Source: Flavobacterium lacus (GTDB lineage Bacteria > Bacteroidota > Bacteroidia > Flavobacteriales > Flavobacteriaceae). From it: DNA of 64,000 nucleotides. The notes beneath the pieces were generated by a model. The model saw only the letters and a list, made by a program, of their open reading frames with translations, searched no databases and was not told the origin of the DNA. Positions 35,760 through 44,012 of the stretch are shown piece after piece. The stretch covers positions 62,001-126,000 of the forward strand of contig NZ_QLSV01000004.1 of the NCBI RefSeq assembly GCF_003268815.1, written 5' to 3'. Both the position numbers and the translations under genes were made by a program. Every line of letters begins with the position of its first letter. The stretch's first letter is position 1.

Positions 35760-36476
35760 ATGAAAAAAATGACCTTACTTTTTTGTGTTTTAATGATGAT
35801 TTCTTGTCAAAAGGAATTAGAATTAGTAAAAGCAAATCGAACAATTGATTCTACCGTCGTAGATCATTCGCCAATTTATATTTTTTTAGATGCAAACAAT
35901 AAAGATACGCTTGCTGAAGTAAACCGAAAAAACACCATCGGAACAACCAATTGGATTTTTCATGTGGATAAGCGACTTCCATTGAATATAGCAATTCCTG
36001 AAATTGTGGCTTTGCAAGACCGAAGAGACAAAGCTCAATTTCACAAAAACGAGGAAGCCGGGAATTATTTTTCTTATACAGACAGTCTTCAAAAAACATT
36101 GGCATTCATGCCGTTTAAAGAGGTGAATTACAGCTACAACAGTTATTACTCTTCTATTTATGTAAAAGAAAATCCGGATTATCATCTCCACTTTCAAACA
36201 TTTTCGGTTAATTTTAAACCTAAAAATAAAGTTTCGGTGGATGGAAATGAAGTAGAAATGAGTGAATTGCTTACTTTTTTAAAAGAATATACTGCTTTTT
36301 CCAGCGAAGGAAAACGCGTTTTAATTTATTTGAATTTTGATGAGCGACTTACATTTAATCAGTATTTATCTAAATTGATTGAACTCAAAGCATTGGAAAA
36401 TGACATGGTTTCCATTTCCCCAATTCATTTTATTTATGATAAAAAGAAATTACCGGATTGTGATTGTGGGATGTAA
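35760..36476 (+). CDS. hypothetical lipoprotein
   Basis: A 238-residue protein with a lipoprotein signal (VLMMISC). No named family is recognised. The C-terminal 75 residues (VDGNEVEMSELLTFLKEY, then RVLIYLNFDERLTFNQYLSK) have a strand-helix-strand-helix pattern reminiscent of the periplasmic domain of ExbD/TolR; this is a weak resemblance. The tail ends DCDCGM. It starts 1 nt after folP. Confidence 0.65.
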   Translation: MKKMTLLFCVLMMISCQKELELVKANRTIDSTVVDHSPIYIFLDANNKDTLAEVNRKNTIGTTNWIFHVDKRLPLNIAIPEIVALQDRRDKAQFHKNEEAGNYFSYTDSLQKTLAFMPFKEVNYSYNSYYSSIYVKENPDYHLHFQTFSVNFKPKNKVSVDGNEVEMSELLTFLKEYTAFSSEGKRVLIYLNFDERLTFNQYLSKLIELKALENDMVSISPIHFIYDKKKLPDCDCGM

Positions 36477-36477
36477 G

Positions 36478-36564
36478 GGTTGCGTGTTGGATGGTTGCGG
36501 GTTGCGTGTTTCAAGTTTCAAGTTTTTCAACACAATGTTGTCATTCCCACGAAGGAGGGATTTC
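36478..36564. repeat. degenerate repeat tract after the folP unit
   Basis: The first part contains 7-nt-spaced words: GGTTGCG, then TGGTTGC, GGGTTGC, GTGTTTC, AAGTTTC, AAGTTTT. It is followed by a CAACA-CAA-TGTTG dyad (36528-36540) and GTCATTCCCACGAAGGAGGG at 36540, which resembles dispersed repeats beginning TCATTGCGA in other bacteria (from memory). Nothing coding is seen in the 168-bp spacer. Confidence 0.5.
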
Positions 36565-36644
36565 ATAAAATTAGATTTTTTAATTCTTACGGATTTTGTA
36601 CCTAATGGCAACTTAAAAATTCTGTGATTTCTGTGAGAGAAAAA

Positions 36645-37118
36645 TTACTGATGATGGTAAGGCTCATTCCTCAAAATAGTAAACCCTCTATAAACCTGTT
36701 CAATAAAAAACAACCGAGCCATTTGATGTGAAAAAGTCATTTTAGAAAGCGAAATTTTTTGCTGTGCTTTTTGATAAACTGTTTCGGAAAAACCATACGG
36801 ACCACCAATTACATAAACCAACGTTTTAATTCCGGCATTCATTTTCTTTTGTAATTCATTGGCAAATTCAACACTTCCAAAGGATTTTCCGTTTTCGTCC
36901 AATAAAATTAAAAAGTCTGTAGGAGCTAGTTTACTCAAAATCAATTCGCCTTCTTTCTCTTTTTGTTGGGCTTCCGAGAGGTTTTTGGCGTTTTTTATAT
37001 CGGGAATAATTTCTAAATCAAATTTGATATAAAAAGACAATCGCTTTTGGTATTCATCCATCAACGCTTGAAGATTTTTATTATCCGTTTTACCAATAGC
37101 GATTAATTTGATGTTCAT
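36645..37118 (-). CDS. rlmH: 23S rRNA (pseudouridine1915-N3)-methyltransferase
   Basis: A 157-residue SPOUT methyltransferase. Signatures: MNIKLIAIGKTDNKNLQALMD, LLDENGKSFGSVEFA, the SAM-binding knot FVIGG-type segment YVIGGPYGFSETV, and the C-terminal YRGFTILRNEPYHH that ends essentially all RlmH proteins. Length is as expected. It has its own promoter and is divergent from the DUF3667 gene. Confidence 0.96.
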   Translation of the reverse strand: MNIKLIAIGKTDNKNLQALMDEYQKRLSFYIKFDLEIIPDIKNAKNLSEAQQKEKEGELILSKLAPTDFLILLDENGKSFGSVEFANELQKKMNAGIKTLVYVIGGPYGFSETVYQKAQQKISLSKMTFSHQMARLFFIEQVYRGFTILRNEPYHHQ

Positions 37119-37140
37119 TTTGAAACTTTTTTCAAATGTA

Positions 37141-37148
37141 CAAAGTTA
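37141..37148 (-). promoter_or_regulatory. -7 box TAacTTTG of rlmH
   Basis: Exact TAnnTTTG on the minus strand, 22 nt before the rlmH start. Confidence 0.6.
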
Positions 37149-37179
37149 TTTTTTTTATATTCGTTAAAAAAAAATCGAC

Positions 37180-37968
37180 ATGAGTTGTAAAAACTGTCAA
37201 AAGTTATTGTTAGCAGAAGATAAATTTTGTTCCAATTGCGGAGCACAAGTAGTCACTCAAAAGTTAACAGTTAAAAAAGTGATTCACGAATTTTCTGAAC
37301 GCTATTTGAGTTTTGATAATAAGTTTTTATCTACTTATAAAACCCTGTTCACACATCCAGAGTGGGTAGTGAATGGTTATTTGGAGGGATTGAGGGTTCG
37401 CTATGTCAATCCGATAACGTATTTAATTATAGCGGTTACATTAAGTGGTATCTCCATTTATTTAATTAAAAGAGGTTATTTTGGCGAGATTGATTTCAAA
37501 TCAATGCAAGGCAATGACAAAATACCTTTTGATATGAAAGAATACATGAATACTATTTATGATTATAATAGTGTCATGGTATTTCTAAGTATACCTCTTT
37601 TAGCTTTTATTTCTAAAATTGTTTTTTTTAATTATAAACAATTCAATTATGCCGAACATAATCTGATCTACTTTTATACTTATTCGCAGTCATCAATTTC
37701 GGTTTTATTGATGATTCCTTTCTTACTATTTCTAAAAATTGAATTTTATTATTATTCTATTCTCACCTTTACATTTTTGCTAGTCTATCATTGCTTTGCA
37801 TTAAAGAGAATTTTTAATTTAACGGGAAAGCAACTTATAAAAAAGACATTGTTATTTCTTTTGATGCTAACATTATTGTATATCATATTTATAATAATAG
37901 CCGCTATATTGATGATAATTTATATGGTGTCATCCGGAAAATTTAATCCACAAGACTTTGCACAATAA
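37180..37968 (+). CDS. DUF3667 zinc-ribbon membrane protein
   Basis: A 262-residue protein. The N-terminus is a zinc ribbon with two CxxC knuckles (SCKNCQKLL and KFCSNCGAQ). Then comes a conserved amphipathic stretch (SFDNKFLSTYKTLFTHPEWV) and YVNPITYLIIAVTL, the DUF3667 signature. Five or so membrane helices complete the protein. The family is common in Bacteroidota and of unknown function. Confidence 0.85.
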   Translation: MSCKNCQKLLLAEDKFCSNCGAQVVTQKLTVKKVIHEFSERYLSFDNKFLSTYKTLFTHPEWVVNGYLEGLRVRYVNPITYLIIAVTLSGISIYLIKRGYFGEIDFKSMQGNDKIPFDMKEYMNTIYDYNSVMVFLSIPLLAFISKIVFFNYKQFNYAEHNLIYFYTYSQSSISVLLMIPFLLFLKIEFYYYSILTFTFLLVYHCFALKRIFNLTGKQLIKKTLLFLLMLTLLYIIFIIIAAILMIIYMVSSGKFNPQDFAQ

Positions 37969-37990
37969 TCATATTTTAAGTTTACTTTTG
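37957..37990 (+). promoter_or_regulatory. rnpB promoter (-33 TTTG, -7 TActTTTG)
   Basis: TTTG at 37957-37960 and an exact -7 box at 37983-37990 are separated by 22 nt. The RNase P RNA 5' helix begins at 37995, 5 nt after the box, which fixes the start-site offset used elsewhere here. The -33 part lies inside the end of the DUF3667 gene. Confidence 0.75.
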
Positions 37991-37994
37991 CACC

Positions 37995-38363
37995 GCAGAC
38001 CGCCTTATCGCTTTATGTTGAACTTGTTTCAACATCTATCTATAGATTCTGAATCAAGTTCAGAATAAAGAGGAAAGTCCGGACACCACAGAGTAGCATA
38101 ACGGGTAACGCCCGTCTCTCGTCTTTCGGGACGAGAAGGACCAGTGCAACAGAAAGTATGTACAGTTCGGCTGTAGTGAAACCAGGTAAACTCTATGCGG
38201 TGAAATGCCATGTAAATCAACGTTCTGCTCCGGCAGATAAGGGCTACTCGTCCGATGTTGAAGGGTAGGCAGCTCGATTCAATGGGTAACTATTGAACTA
38301 GATAAATGATGAGGTGATGCTGAAATTAATTCAGTATTAACAGAATCCGGCTTATAGGTCTGC
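37995..38363 (+). ncRNA. rnpB: RNase P RNA (bacterial class A)
   Basis: The catalytic RNA of RNase P, about 369 nt, which trims tRNA 5' leaders. The conserved 5' core GAGGAAAGTCCGGACACC is at about 38071-38088. The mid element CAGTGCAACAGAAAG follows, then GTGAAACCAGGTAAACTC, and the 3' core ACAGAATCCGGCTTATAGG. The first bases GCAGACC pair with the last bases GGTCTGC, forming P1. A T run follows immediately and acts as terminator. No protein is encoded here. Confidence 0.95.
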
Positions 38364-38395
38364 TTTTTTTATGTTAATGGAAAGGGTTTGAAAAA

Positions 38396-39010
38396 TTATT
38401 CACAACCACCATATTTCGTGAATGTTTTCAATTCTTTTTTCAAACATTTTTTTAACATGGTTTGAGCCGATTTTCCAAAAACAACATCATCACGGTTATT
38501 TTCTACTTCAATGCTTCCGGTGGTTGTGTGCGAGTAAATTAGACTTCCTTCATTAGCATCGTAAACTTGAATGGTGATGGAGGCAGATGATTCTTCAGCA
38601 TTTTTCATCGGTTTGAGATTTATTCCTCCAATATCGTTAGCCAAAACATTGCCCACAACTTGAATTACATAATCAACACTATTGGTAGCTTTTAAAATGG
38701 TTAGTTGTTCCTTTGAATTTTTTTCTGTCAGAATCGGAACATTATAGGCTGCTTTTCTTTTTCCATAACTAAGATACAGCGAATCGTTTAGACAAGGTGA
38801 AAGGGTTTCTTCGGTTGCAGTAGATAAATCATTCCATGCTTTTCCGTTTACGGTAACATGATTTAAGAACCATTTTCCTTGTGAGAAATCAATGTCATAT
38901 AAACTTGATTCTGCAATAGACCGATAATGCGGAAAATAGCAGGAATTGCAAAATAAAAGCAGCATAAAGAGCCACAAATAGGTGATTTTATTCCTCGCTG
39001 TCGTCGTCAT
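38396..39010 (-). CDS. hypothetical lipoprotein at the end of the rsmD operon
   Basis: A 204-residue protein from the ATG at 39010 (39016 is also possible). The N-terminus TTARNKITYLWLFMLLLFCNSC is a lipoprotein signal with Cys near residue 22. The mature part has SLYDIDFSQGKWFLNHVTVNG and later VDYVIQVVGNVLAND and ASITIQVYDANEGSLIYSHT. That pattern recalls periplasmic CsgG/LpoB-like domains, but no family is assigned. It overlaps rsmD by 23 nt. It is the last of four overlapping genes. Confidence 0.65.
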   Translation of the reverse strand: MTTTARNKITYLWLFMLLLFCNSCYFPHYRSIAESSLYDIDFSQGKWFLNHVTVNGKAWNDLSTATEETLSPCLNDSLYLSYGKRKAAYNVPILTEKNSKEQLTILKATNSVDYVIQVVGNVLANDIGGINLKPMKNAEESSASITIQVYDANEGSLIYSHTTTGSIEVENNRDDVVFGKSAQTMLKKCLKKELKTFTKYGGCE

Positions 39011-39584
39011 GTTCATTTTCATCATCTTCATCGTTTTCAGATTCACTTTCCCATTCAAAAAAAGAAAAAGTAGAGCCACCATAATTTTTTTGAAAAGAAA
39101 AATTGGAAAGATGCTCCAATTTGGTGTGTTTAGAATGTTCTACAATCATCATTCCGTCCTCTGAAAGAAGTTCTCTTTCAAAAACGATTTGTATCACTTT
39201 TTCAAAATTTTCTTGTGTCATTCCGTAAGGCGGATCGGCAAAAATAATGTCGTAATTACCTTTGGTTTTTTCTAAGAATTTAAATACATCGCTCTTGATG
39301 GCGGTAATATTAAATTCAAATTCGTCGGTTGTTTTTTTGATAAAAGAAATACAGCCAAAATCGGCATCTACTGAAACAATGGGTTCGCTGCCACGCGAAG
39401 CAAATTCAAAACTAATGTTACCTGTACCGGCAAACAAGTCCAAAACAGCTAATTCAGTAAAGTTAAAATGATTATTTAAAATATTGAATAAGGCTTCCTT
39501 GCTCATGTCGGTTGTGGGTCGAACAGGTAGATTTTTGGGAGGTGATAATCGGCGACCTTTGTATTTTCCGGATATGATTCTCAA
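38988..39584 (-). CDS. rsmD: 16S rRNA (guanine966-N2)-methyltransferase with acidic tail
   Basis: A 198-residue methyltransferase. Signatures: MRIISGKYKGRRLSPP at the start, RPTTDMSKEALFNIL, the SAM loop LDLFAGTGNISFEFASRG and the catalytic FADPPYGM near residue 120. Beyond the normal end the protein has an unusual run of acidic residues (SESENDEDDENEHDDDSEE) that overlaps the start of the next gene. It overlaps DUF3822 by 4 nt upstream. Confidence 0.94.
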   Translation of the reverse strand: MRIISGKYKGRRLSPPKNLPVRPTTDMSKEALFNILNNHFNFTELAVLDLFAGTGNISFEFASRGSEPIVSVDADFGCISFIKKTTDEFEFNITAIKSDVFKFLEKTKGNYDIIFADPPYGMTQENFEKVIQIVFERELLSEDGMMIVEHSKHTKLEHLSNFSFQKNYGGSTFSFFEWESESENDEDDENEHDDDSEE

Positions 39585-40402
39585 GCGTTAAAAAGTATAA
39601 AATGGGTTCTATTTTCTTGTGCCGAAAATGTATTTGATTTTTGCAAATCGGAAACATCTAACAACGCTGTATTTCGAACGTATTTGAATGCTTTTTGATA
39701 TACGTCATCTTTTTCTGTGCAATCACCTAAAATGTTTAATTTAAACGATTCTGGGTTCAAATGAAGTTGCTCGGCGGTAAATAATAAATAATATAAAAAG
39801 TCTTCGCCAGTGAGGTATTCAAATGAATTGAACAAGAGTAATTTTTGATTTTGAATGACAATGATTTCAAAATGAGTTTTCGCTACATGCACAAACATAT
39901 TTTGCGACACATCATTTTTAGATAAATCAAGTAATTTAGAAATTAAAATCCTGGAGTAATGTTGGTATTGAAACGAACCAAATTGGTCAATCAGATAATT
40001 ATTTATATTTACATAGGGAACGTAAACATTCACGATTTCATATTTTTCAATTTCATCCACCGCAAAATAATCGGTTTCAAACACTTTGGTATTATACTGC
40101 AGATAGCTTCCTTTATATTCTTCGTCAAAAAGAGCTTTTGGGACAAAAGTACTCAAATTGTTTTCGTGCAAAACCGTAATTTGATCATAGGATTTAGTTA
40201 AATCGCTGTAGTCTAAAATAGATTTCCAGAGACTATTTTCAATCGTAAAGTTTTTCGGAAATTTAGTAAAATCAATATAGTCAAAAGAAGTTATCTGCCC
40301 AGACAAAGTGTCACGGCAACAAAAAGAAAGCCCATCCAGTGAAACCTGAATGGACAACTTTTTATAGCTTTTTTCGGTAATTGAATTATTCGTTATTTCC
40401 AT
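39581..40402 (-). CDS. DUF3822 protein with predicted actin-like ATPase fold
   Basis: A 273-residue cytoplasmic protein of the DUF3822 family, which is restricted to Bacteroidota. Recognisable parts are KKLSIQVSLDGLSFCCRD near the N-terminus and MFVHVAKTHFEIIVIQNQKLLLFNSFEY in the middle, followed by LGDCTEKDDVYQKAFKYVRN. The family is known to adopt an actin-like (ASKHA) fold related to PilM (from memory). No canonical phosphate loops are obvious here. It overlaps the upstream membrane protein by 17 nt and rsmD by 4 nt. Confidence 0.8.
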   Translation of the reverse strand: MEITNNSITEKSYKKLSIQVSLDGLSFCCRDTLSGQITSFDYIDFTKFPKNFTIENSLWKSILDYSDLTKSYDQITVLHENNLSTFVPKALFDEEYKGSYLQYNTKVFETDYFAVDEIEKYEIVNVYVPYVNINNYLIDQFGSFQYQHYSRILISKLLDLSKNDVSQNMFVHVAKTHFEIIVIQNQKLLLFNSFEYLTGEDFLYYLLFTAEQLHLNPESFKLNILGDCTEKDDVYQKAFKYVRNTALLDVSDLQKSNTFSAQENRTHFILFNA

Positions 40403-41147
40403 ATTTTTTAGGCCAGTTTCCTGACAGACTAACTTCTTCCATAGACCCTAGCAAAATCAATTCTCCGTTGATTCCATCAACAGAAACAACTTTCTTTTCT
40501 TTTGCAACTAATCCTTGATCTTGATCTGTTAGCAATTTTGCTTTTTCAAGTTTTGCTTCAAAAACAGGAACATTTAAATCGTTTTTCTTAATAAATCCCG
40601 ATTTTAAATCAATTTTAGCTTCAATGCCATCAACTCTAACAAGATTTAATCTTTTGTAGCGGTCAGAATTCTTAAACAAAGAATCTTTAATGCTCACTTT
40701 TCCTAATTCTTTAGTTACAACAATGTCCTTAAAATAGCCACCTGTTCCGTCCGGGCCAACAGTTAAACGATAAGCAGCATTTTTTGCAGCATCGATTACA
40801 GAAGTATCTTTTCTCTCGATGATGGTGAATTTTTCATTCTCAATGAATGTAATCAACGAGTCAAGATTATCAGTATATTTTCCATTAATGGATTTGTAAG
40901 CTTGTTGAACAGCCTTGATATCAAGCATTTTATTTACCGCAACTTGAAAACGCTTTTGTTTTAATTTGTCAAAACGAATCGGATCTTGAATTGATTCGTA
41001 AATTAAATATCCAAACAAGAGGGTAACAGCCCACAAGACAATTGAAATAACAGGTTTCAATTTTTTATTTGTGTTTTTATCAAGTAATTTTACAATCCCA
41101 AAAATGGCCAATGCAAGTACTACAACAATTATAACTAATTTAATCAT
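40386..41147 (-). CDS. hypothetical membrane protein with pilin-like segment
   Basis: A 253-residue protein with two N-terminal membrane helices (MIKLVIIVVVLALAIFGIV and VISIVLWAVTLLFGYLIY) and a soluble domain facing the periplasm or cytoplasm. The stretch KMLDIKAVQQAYKSINGKYTD plus NLDSLITFI resembles the post-helix region of type II/IV pseudopilins, where a conserved AYxxxNGxYP-like pattern occurs. No prepilin peptidase site is seen. It leads the operon with DUF3822 and rsmD. Confidence 0.65.
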   Translation of the reverse strand: MIKLVIIVVVLALAIFGIVKLLDKNTNKKLKPVISIVLWAVTLLFGYLIYESIQDPIRFDKLKQKRFQVAVNKMLDIKAVQQAYKSINGKYTDNLDSLITFIENEKFTIIERKDTSVIDAAKNAAYRLTVGPDGTGGYFKDIVVTKELGKVSIKDSLFKNSDRYKRLNLVRVDGIEAKIDLKSGFIKKNDLNVPVFEAKLEKAKLLTDQDQGLVAKEKKVVSVDGINGELILLGSMEEVSLSGNWPKKYGNNE

Positions 41148-41174
41148 TTTGATTTTTTTTAATTTCAGTTAAGG

Positions 41175-41182
41175 CAAATCTA
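41175..41182 (-). promoter_or_regulatory. -7 box TAgaTTTG of the rsmD operon
   Basis: Exact TAnnTTTG on the minus strand, 27 nt before the first gene of the four-gene operon. Confidence 0.6.
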
Positions 41183-41227
41183 CAATTTTTTTTTTTTCTC
41201 AAAAGCATTTCCCACAAAATTCATCAG

Positions 41228-41235
41228 TATATTTG
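41228..41235 (+). promoter_or_regulatory. -7 box TAtaTTTG of the helicase gene
   Basis: Exact TAnnTTTG, 29 nt before the ATG at 41265. Confidence 0.6.
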
Positions 41236-41264
41236 AATTTTAATAGTTTCCTAACTTTTCAAAA

Positions 41265-42686
41265 ATGAATTCATCTCTGTTTTACAGTATCTTACAAAAA
41301 TCGTTCCCATTTAGTCCTACCTTAAAACAAACTATTTTTTTTGAAAAGGTAGCCAATTTCGCCACAAATTCGGATTCTAATGAACTTTTTGTTTTAAAAG
41401 GATATGCCGGTACCGGAAAAACAACATTGATTTCTACTTTAGTTGAAAACTTAATCTCTGCAAACAAAAAATATGTCTTGTTGGCTCCAACGGGTCGTGC
41501 TGCAAAAGTAATTGCCAATTATTCAGGAAAACCGGCTTTTACCATTCACAAAAAAATTTATTTTCCAAAAAAAAATCCAACTGGAGGCGTTTCGTTTACC
41601 AGACAAGTAAATAAACATAAAAACACGATTTTTATTGTAGATGAGAGTTCCATGATTTCGGATGTTAATACCGACTCAAAATCAATGGACAATAATTCGC
41701 TTTTAGATGATTTAATGAGTTATGTGTATTCCGGTGAAAATTGTAAAATGATTTTATTGGGCGATACAGCTCAGTTGCCACCTGTTCACATGGATGTAAG
41801 CCCGGCACTAAATATTGAAACCTTGCTTTCCTATTATAATAAAGAAGTATTGCATATCGAATTGGATGAAGTAATGCGACAAGAAGAAAACTCAGGAATT
41901 CTTTTTAATGCAACCTTGCTAAGAGAAGTTTTGAAAGAACAGTTTATCGATTCGTTTCAATTTAATATAAAAGGATTCAAAGACATTGTGCGTTTAACCG
42001 ACGGTTATGATATTCAAGACGCCATCAACACAGCCTACAGTAAGGATGGGATGGAAGAAACCGCTTTTATTGTTCGCACCAACAAACGAGCGAATCAATA
42101 TAATCAGCAAATTAGAAACACGATTCTTTTCCGCGAAAGCGATTTATCTGCCGGCGATTTTATGATGGTGGTCAAAAACAATTATTTCTGGCTTAAAGAG
42201 ACCGATGAAGCCGGATTTATTGCCAATGGCGATATTATTGAAGTACTCGAAATTCACAAAATTCAAGAATTATACGGATTCAAATTTGCCAAAGTAAAAA
42301 TTAGAATGGTTGATTATCCCAATCAAAAGCCGTTTGAAACGATTTTGTTGTTAGATACGATTACGAGCGTTTCACCTTCGTTAACCTACGAAGAATCCAA
42401 TCGTTTATATCAAGAAGTTTTACAAGATTATGAAAATGAAGGGCCAAAATATAAACAAGTCCAAAAAGTAAAGGAAAACGAATATTTCAATGCCTTGCAA
42501 GTGAAGTTTTCCTATGCTATAACGTGTCACAAATCGCAAGGCGGCCAATGGAATACCGTTTTTGTAGAACAACCGTACTTACCCGAAGGAGTGGATCGAG
42601 ATTATATTAGGTGGTTATACACAGCCATTACGCGAGCCAAAGAAAAATTGTATCTCATTGGTTATAAAGATGAGAATTTTGAATAA
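41265..42686 (+). CDS. RecD-like superfamily 1 DNA helicase
   Basis: A 473-residue helicase. Walker A LKGYAGTGKTTLIST is near residue 48, Walker B FIVDESSMISD near 128, and GDTAQLPPV is motif III. The C-terminal UvrD_C_2 part contains SYAITCHKSQGGQWNTVFVE and RWLYTAITRAKEKLYLIGY. It is shorter than RecD2 and lacks a long N-terminal domain, like the small RecD-like/AAA_30 helicases of Bacteroidota. A role in DNA repair is inferred from family only. DUF4126 and kdsB follow closely. Confidence 0.9.
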   Translation: MNSSLFYSILQKSFPFSPTLKQTIFFEKVANFATNSDSNELFVLKGYAGTGKTTLISTLVENLISANKKYVLLAPTGRAAKVIANYSGKPAFTIHKKIYFPKKNPTGGVSFTRQVNKHKNTIFIVDESSMISDVNTDSKSMDNNSLLDDLMSYVYSGENCKMILLGDTAQLPPVHMDVSPALNIETLLSYYNKEVLHIELDEVMRQEENSGILFNATLLREVLKEQFIDSFQFNIKGFKDIVRLTDGYDIQDAINTAYSKDGMEETAFIVRTNKRANQYNQQIRNTILFRESDLSAGDFMMVVKNNYFWLKETDEAGFIANGDIIEVLEIHKIQELYGFKFAKVKIRMVDYPNQKPFETILLLDTITSVSPSLTYEESNRLYQEVLQDYENEGPKYKQVQKVKENEYFNALQVKFSYAITCHKSQGGQWNTVFVEQPYLPEGVDRDYIRWLYTAITRAKEKLYLIGYKDENFE

Positions 42687-42695
42687 ATTTGAAAG

Positions 42696-43256
42696 ATGGC
42701 ATCCATAGAAACCCTCATTAGCATTTGCCTTGGAATAGGTTTAGCCGCATCAGCCGGATTTCGGGTTTTTGTGCCGCTTTTTATTTTGAGTTTAGCTTCC
42801 CATTTGAATTGGATTCCTATAAACGATTCGTGGCAGTGGCTTGGCGAAATGCCCGCTTTAATAGCGTTGGGAATGGCTATGGTTTTTGAAATTTTGGCCT
42901 ACTACATCCCGTTTGTTGATAATTTATTAGATACAATTGCTATTCCATTAGCCTCCATTGCCGGAACAGCTGTGATGGCTTCCACATTGGTCGATTTGAG
43001 TCCGCTATTCACGTGGGGTTTAGCCATTATTGCCGGAGGTGGAACAGCCGCAGCCATTAATTCTGCTACAGCAGCCACACGTATAACATCGTCGGCAACA
43101 ACAGGTGGAATTGGTAATTCAGTTATTTCTACAATAGAAACCGGAACAGCCACAGTTATGTCGTTTGTCTCCATTTTTATACCGATTATAGCATTTGTTT
43201 TAGTGCTTTTTATTTTCTTTGTGGGATTAAAATTGTTCAAAAAAATAATTAAATAG
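42696..43256 (+). CDS. DUF4126 membrane protein
   Basis: A 186-residue hydrophobic protein with about five helices. Family signatures are ISICLGIGLAASAGFRVFVP at the start, EILAYYIPFVDNLLDTIA in the middle and AAAINSATAATRITSSATTGG. The last helix ends with a basic tail (LKLFKKIIK). Function unknown. It starts 9 nt after the helicase and 30 nt before kdsB. Confidence 0.87.
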   Translation: MASIETLISICLGIGLAASAGFRVFVPLFILSLASHLNWIPINDSWQWLGEMPALIALGMAMVFEILAYYIPFVDNLLDTIAIPLASIAGTAVMASTLVDLSPLFTWGLAIIAGGGTAAAINSATAATRITSSATTGGIGNSVISTIETGTATVMSFVSIFIPIIAFVLVLFIFFVGLKLFKKIIK

Positions 43257-43286
43257 TAAAAAATCAGCAACTTAGTAATTCTAAAT

Positions 43287-44012
43287 ATGAAAATCATCGC
43301 CGTCATCCCCGCTCGTTATGCTTCCACTCGTTTTCCTGCCAAATTAATGCAAGATTTAGGCGGAAAAACGGTGATTTGGAGAACGTATGAAGCGGCCGTA
43401 AACACTACTTTATTTGATGATGTTTTTGTGGTAACCGATTCCGATTTAATTTTTAGCGAAATCGTCTCACAAGGAGGAAAAGCAATCATGAGCATCAAAG
43501 AGCACGAAAGTGGAAGCGACCGAATTGCCGAAGCGATTGAAAATTTAGATGTGGATGTTGTTGTCAATGTGCAAGGCGACGAACCTTTCATCAACAAAGA
43601 GCCACTCGAAAAAGTGATTGACGTTTTTAAAAAGGATGTAGAGCAAAAAGTAGATTTAGCATCGCTTATGAGAGAAATCAAAGACTGGGAAGCGATTGAA
43701 AACCCGAATAACGTAAAAGTAATTGTTGATCAAAACGGATTGGCACTGTATTTTTCGCGATCCGTAATTCCGTACCCGAGAGAAAAAAATGTAGGTGTTC
43801 GTTATTTTCAACATATCGGAATTTATGCCTTTAGAAAACAAGCGTTGTTGGATTTTTATCGTTTACCAATGAAATCGCTCGAAGCATCCGAAAAGTTAGA
43901 ACAACTTCGGTATTTAGAATACGGTAAAAAAATTAAAATGGTAGAAACCAATCACGTCGGCATTGGCATCGATACACCGGAAGATTTAGAAAAAGCGAGA
44001 CTTTTACTTTAA
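43287..44012 (+). CDS. kdsB: 3-deoxy-manno-octulosonate cytidylyltransferase
   Basis: A 241-residue enzyme that activates Kdo as CMP-Kdo for lipid A/LPS core assembly. Motifs: [17 protein letters not shown] at the start, [11 protein letters not shown] for nucleotide and metal binding, and [15 protein letters not shown] with [14 protein letters not shown] at the end. It supports a Kdo-containing LPS. Its stop overlaps that of the convergent GH114-like gene by 4 nt. Confidence 0.96.
   Translation: MKIIAVIPARYASTRFPAKLMQDLGGKTVIWRTYEAAVNTTLFDDVFVVTDSDLIFSEIVSQGGKAIMSIKEHESGSDRIAEAIENLDVDVVVNVQGDEPFINKEPLEKVIDVFKKDVEQKVDLASLMREIKDWEAIENPNNVKVIVDQNGLALYFSRSVIPYPREKNVGVRYFQHIGIYAFRKQALLDFYRLPMKSLEASEKLEQLRYLEYGKKIKMVETNHVGIGIDTPEDLEKARLLL

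Noticed and set aside
38029..38220. Open reading frame of 63 codons on the minus strand
   Set aside because: It lies wholly inside the RNase P RNA gene, whose conserved core motifs explain the sequence.
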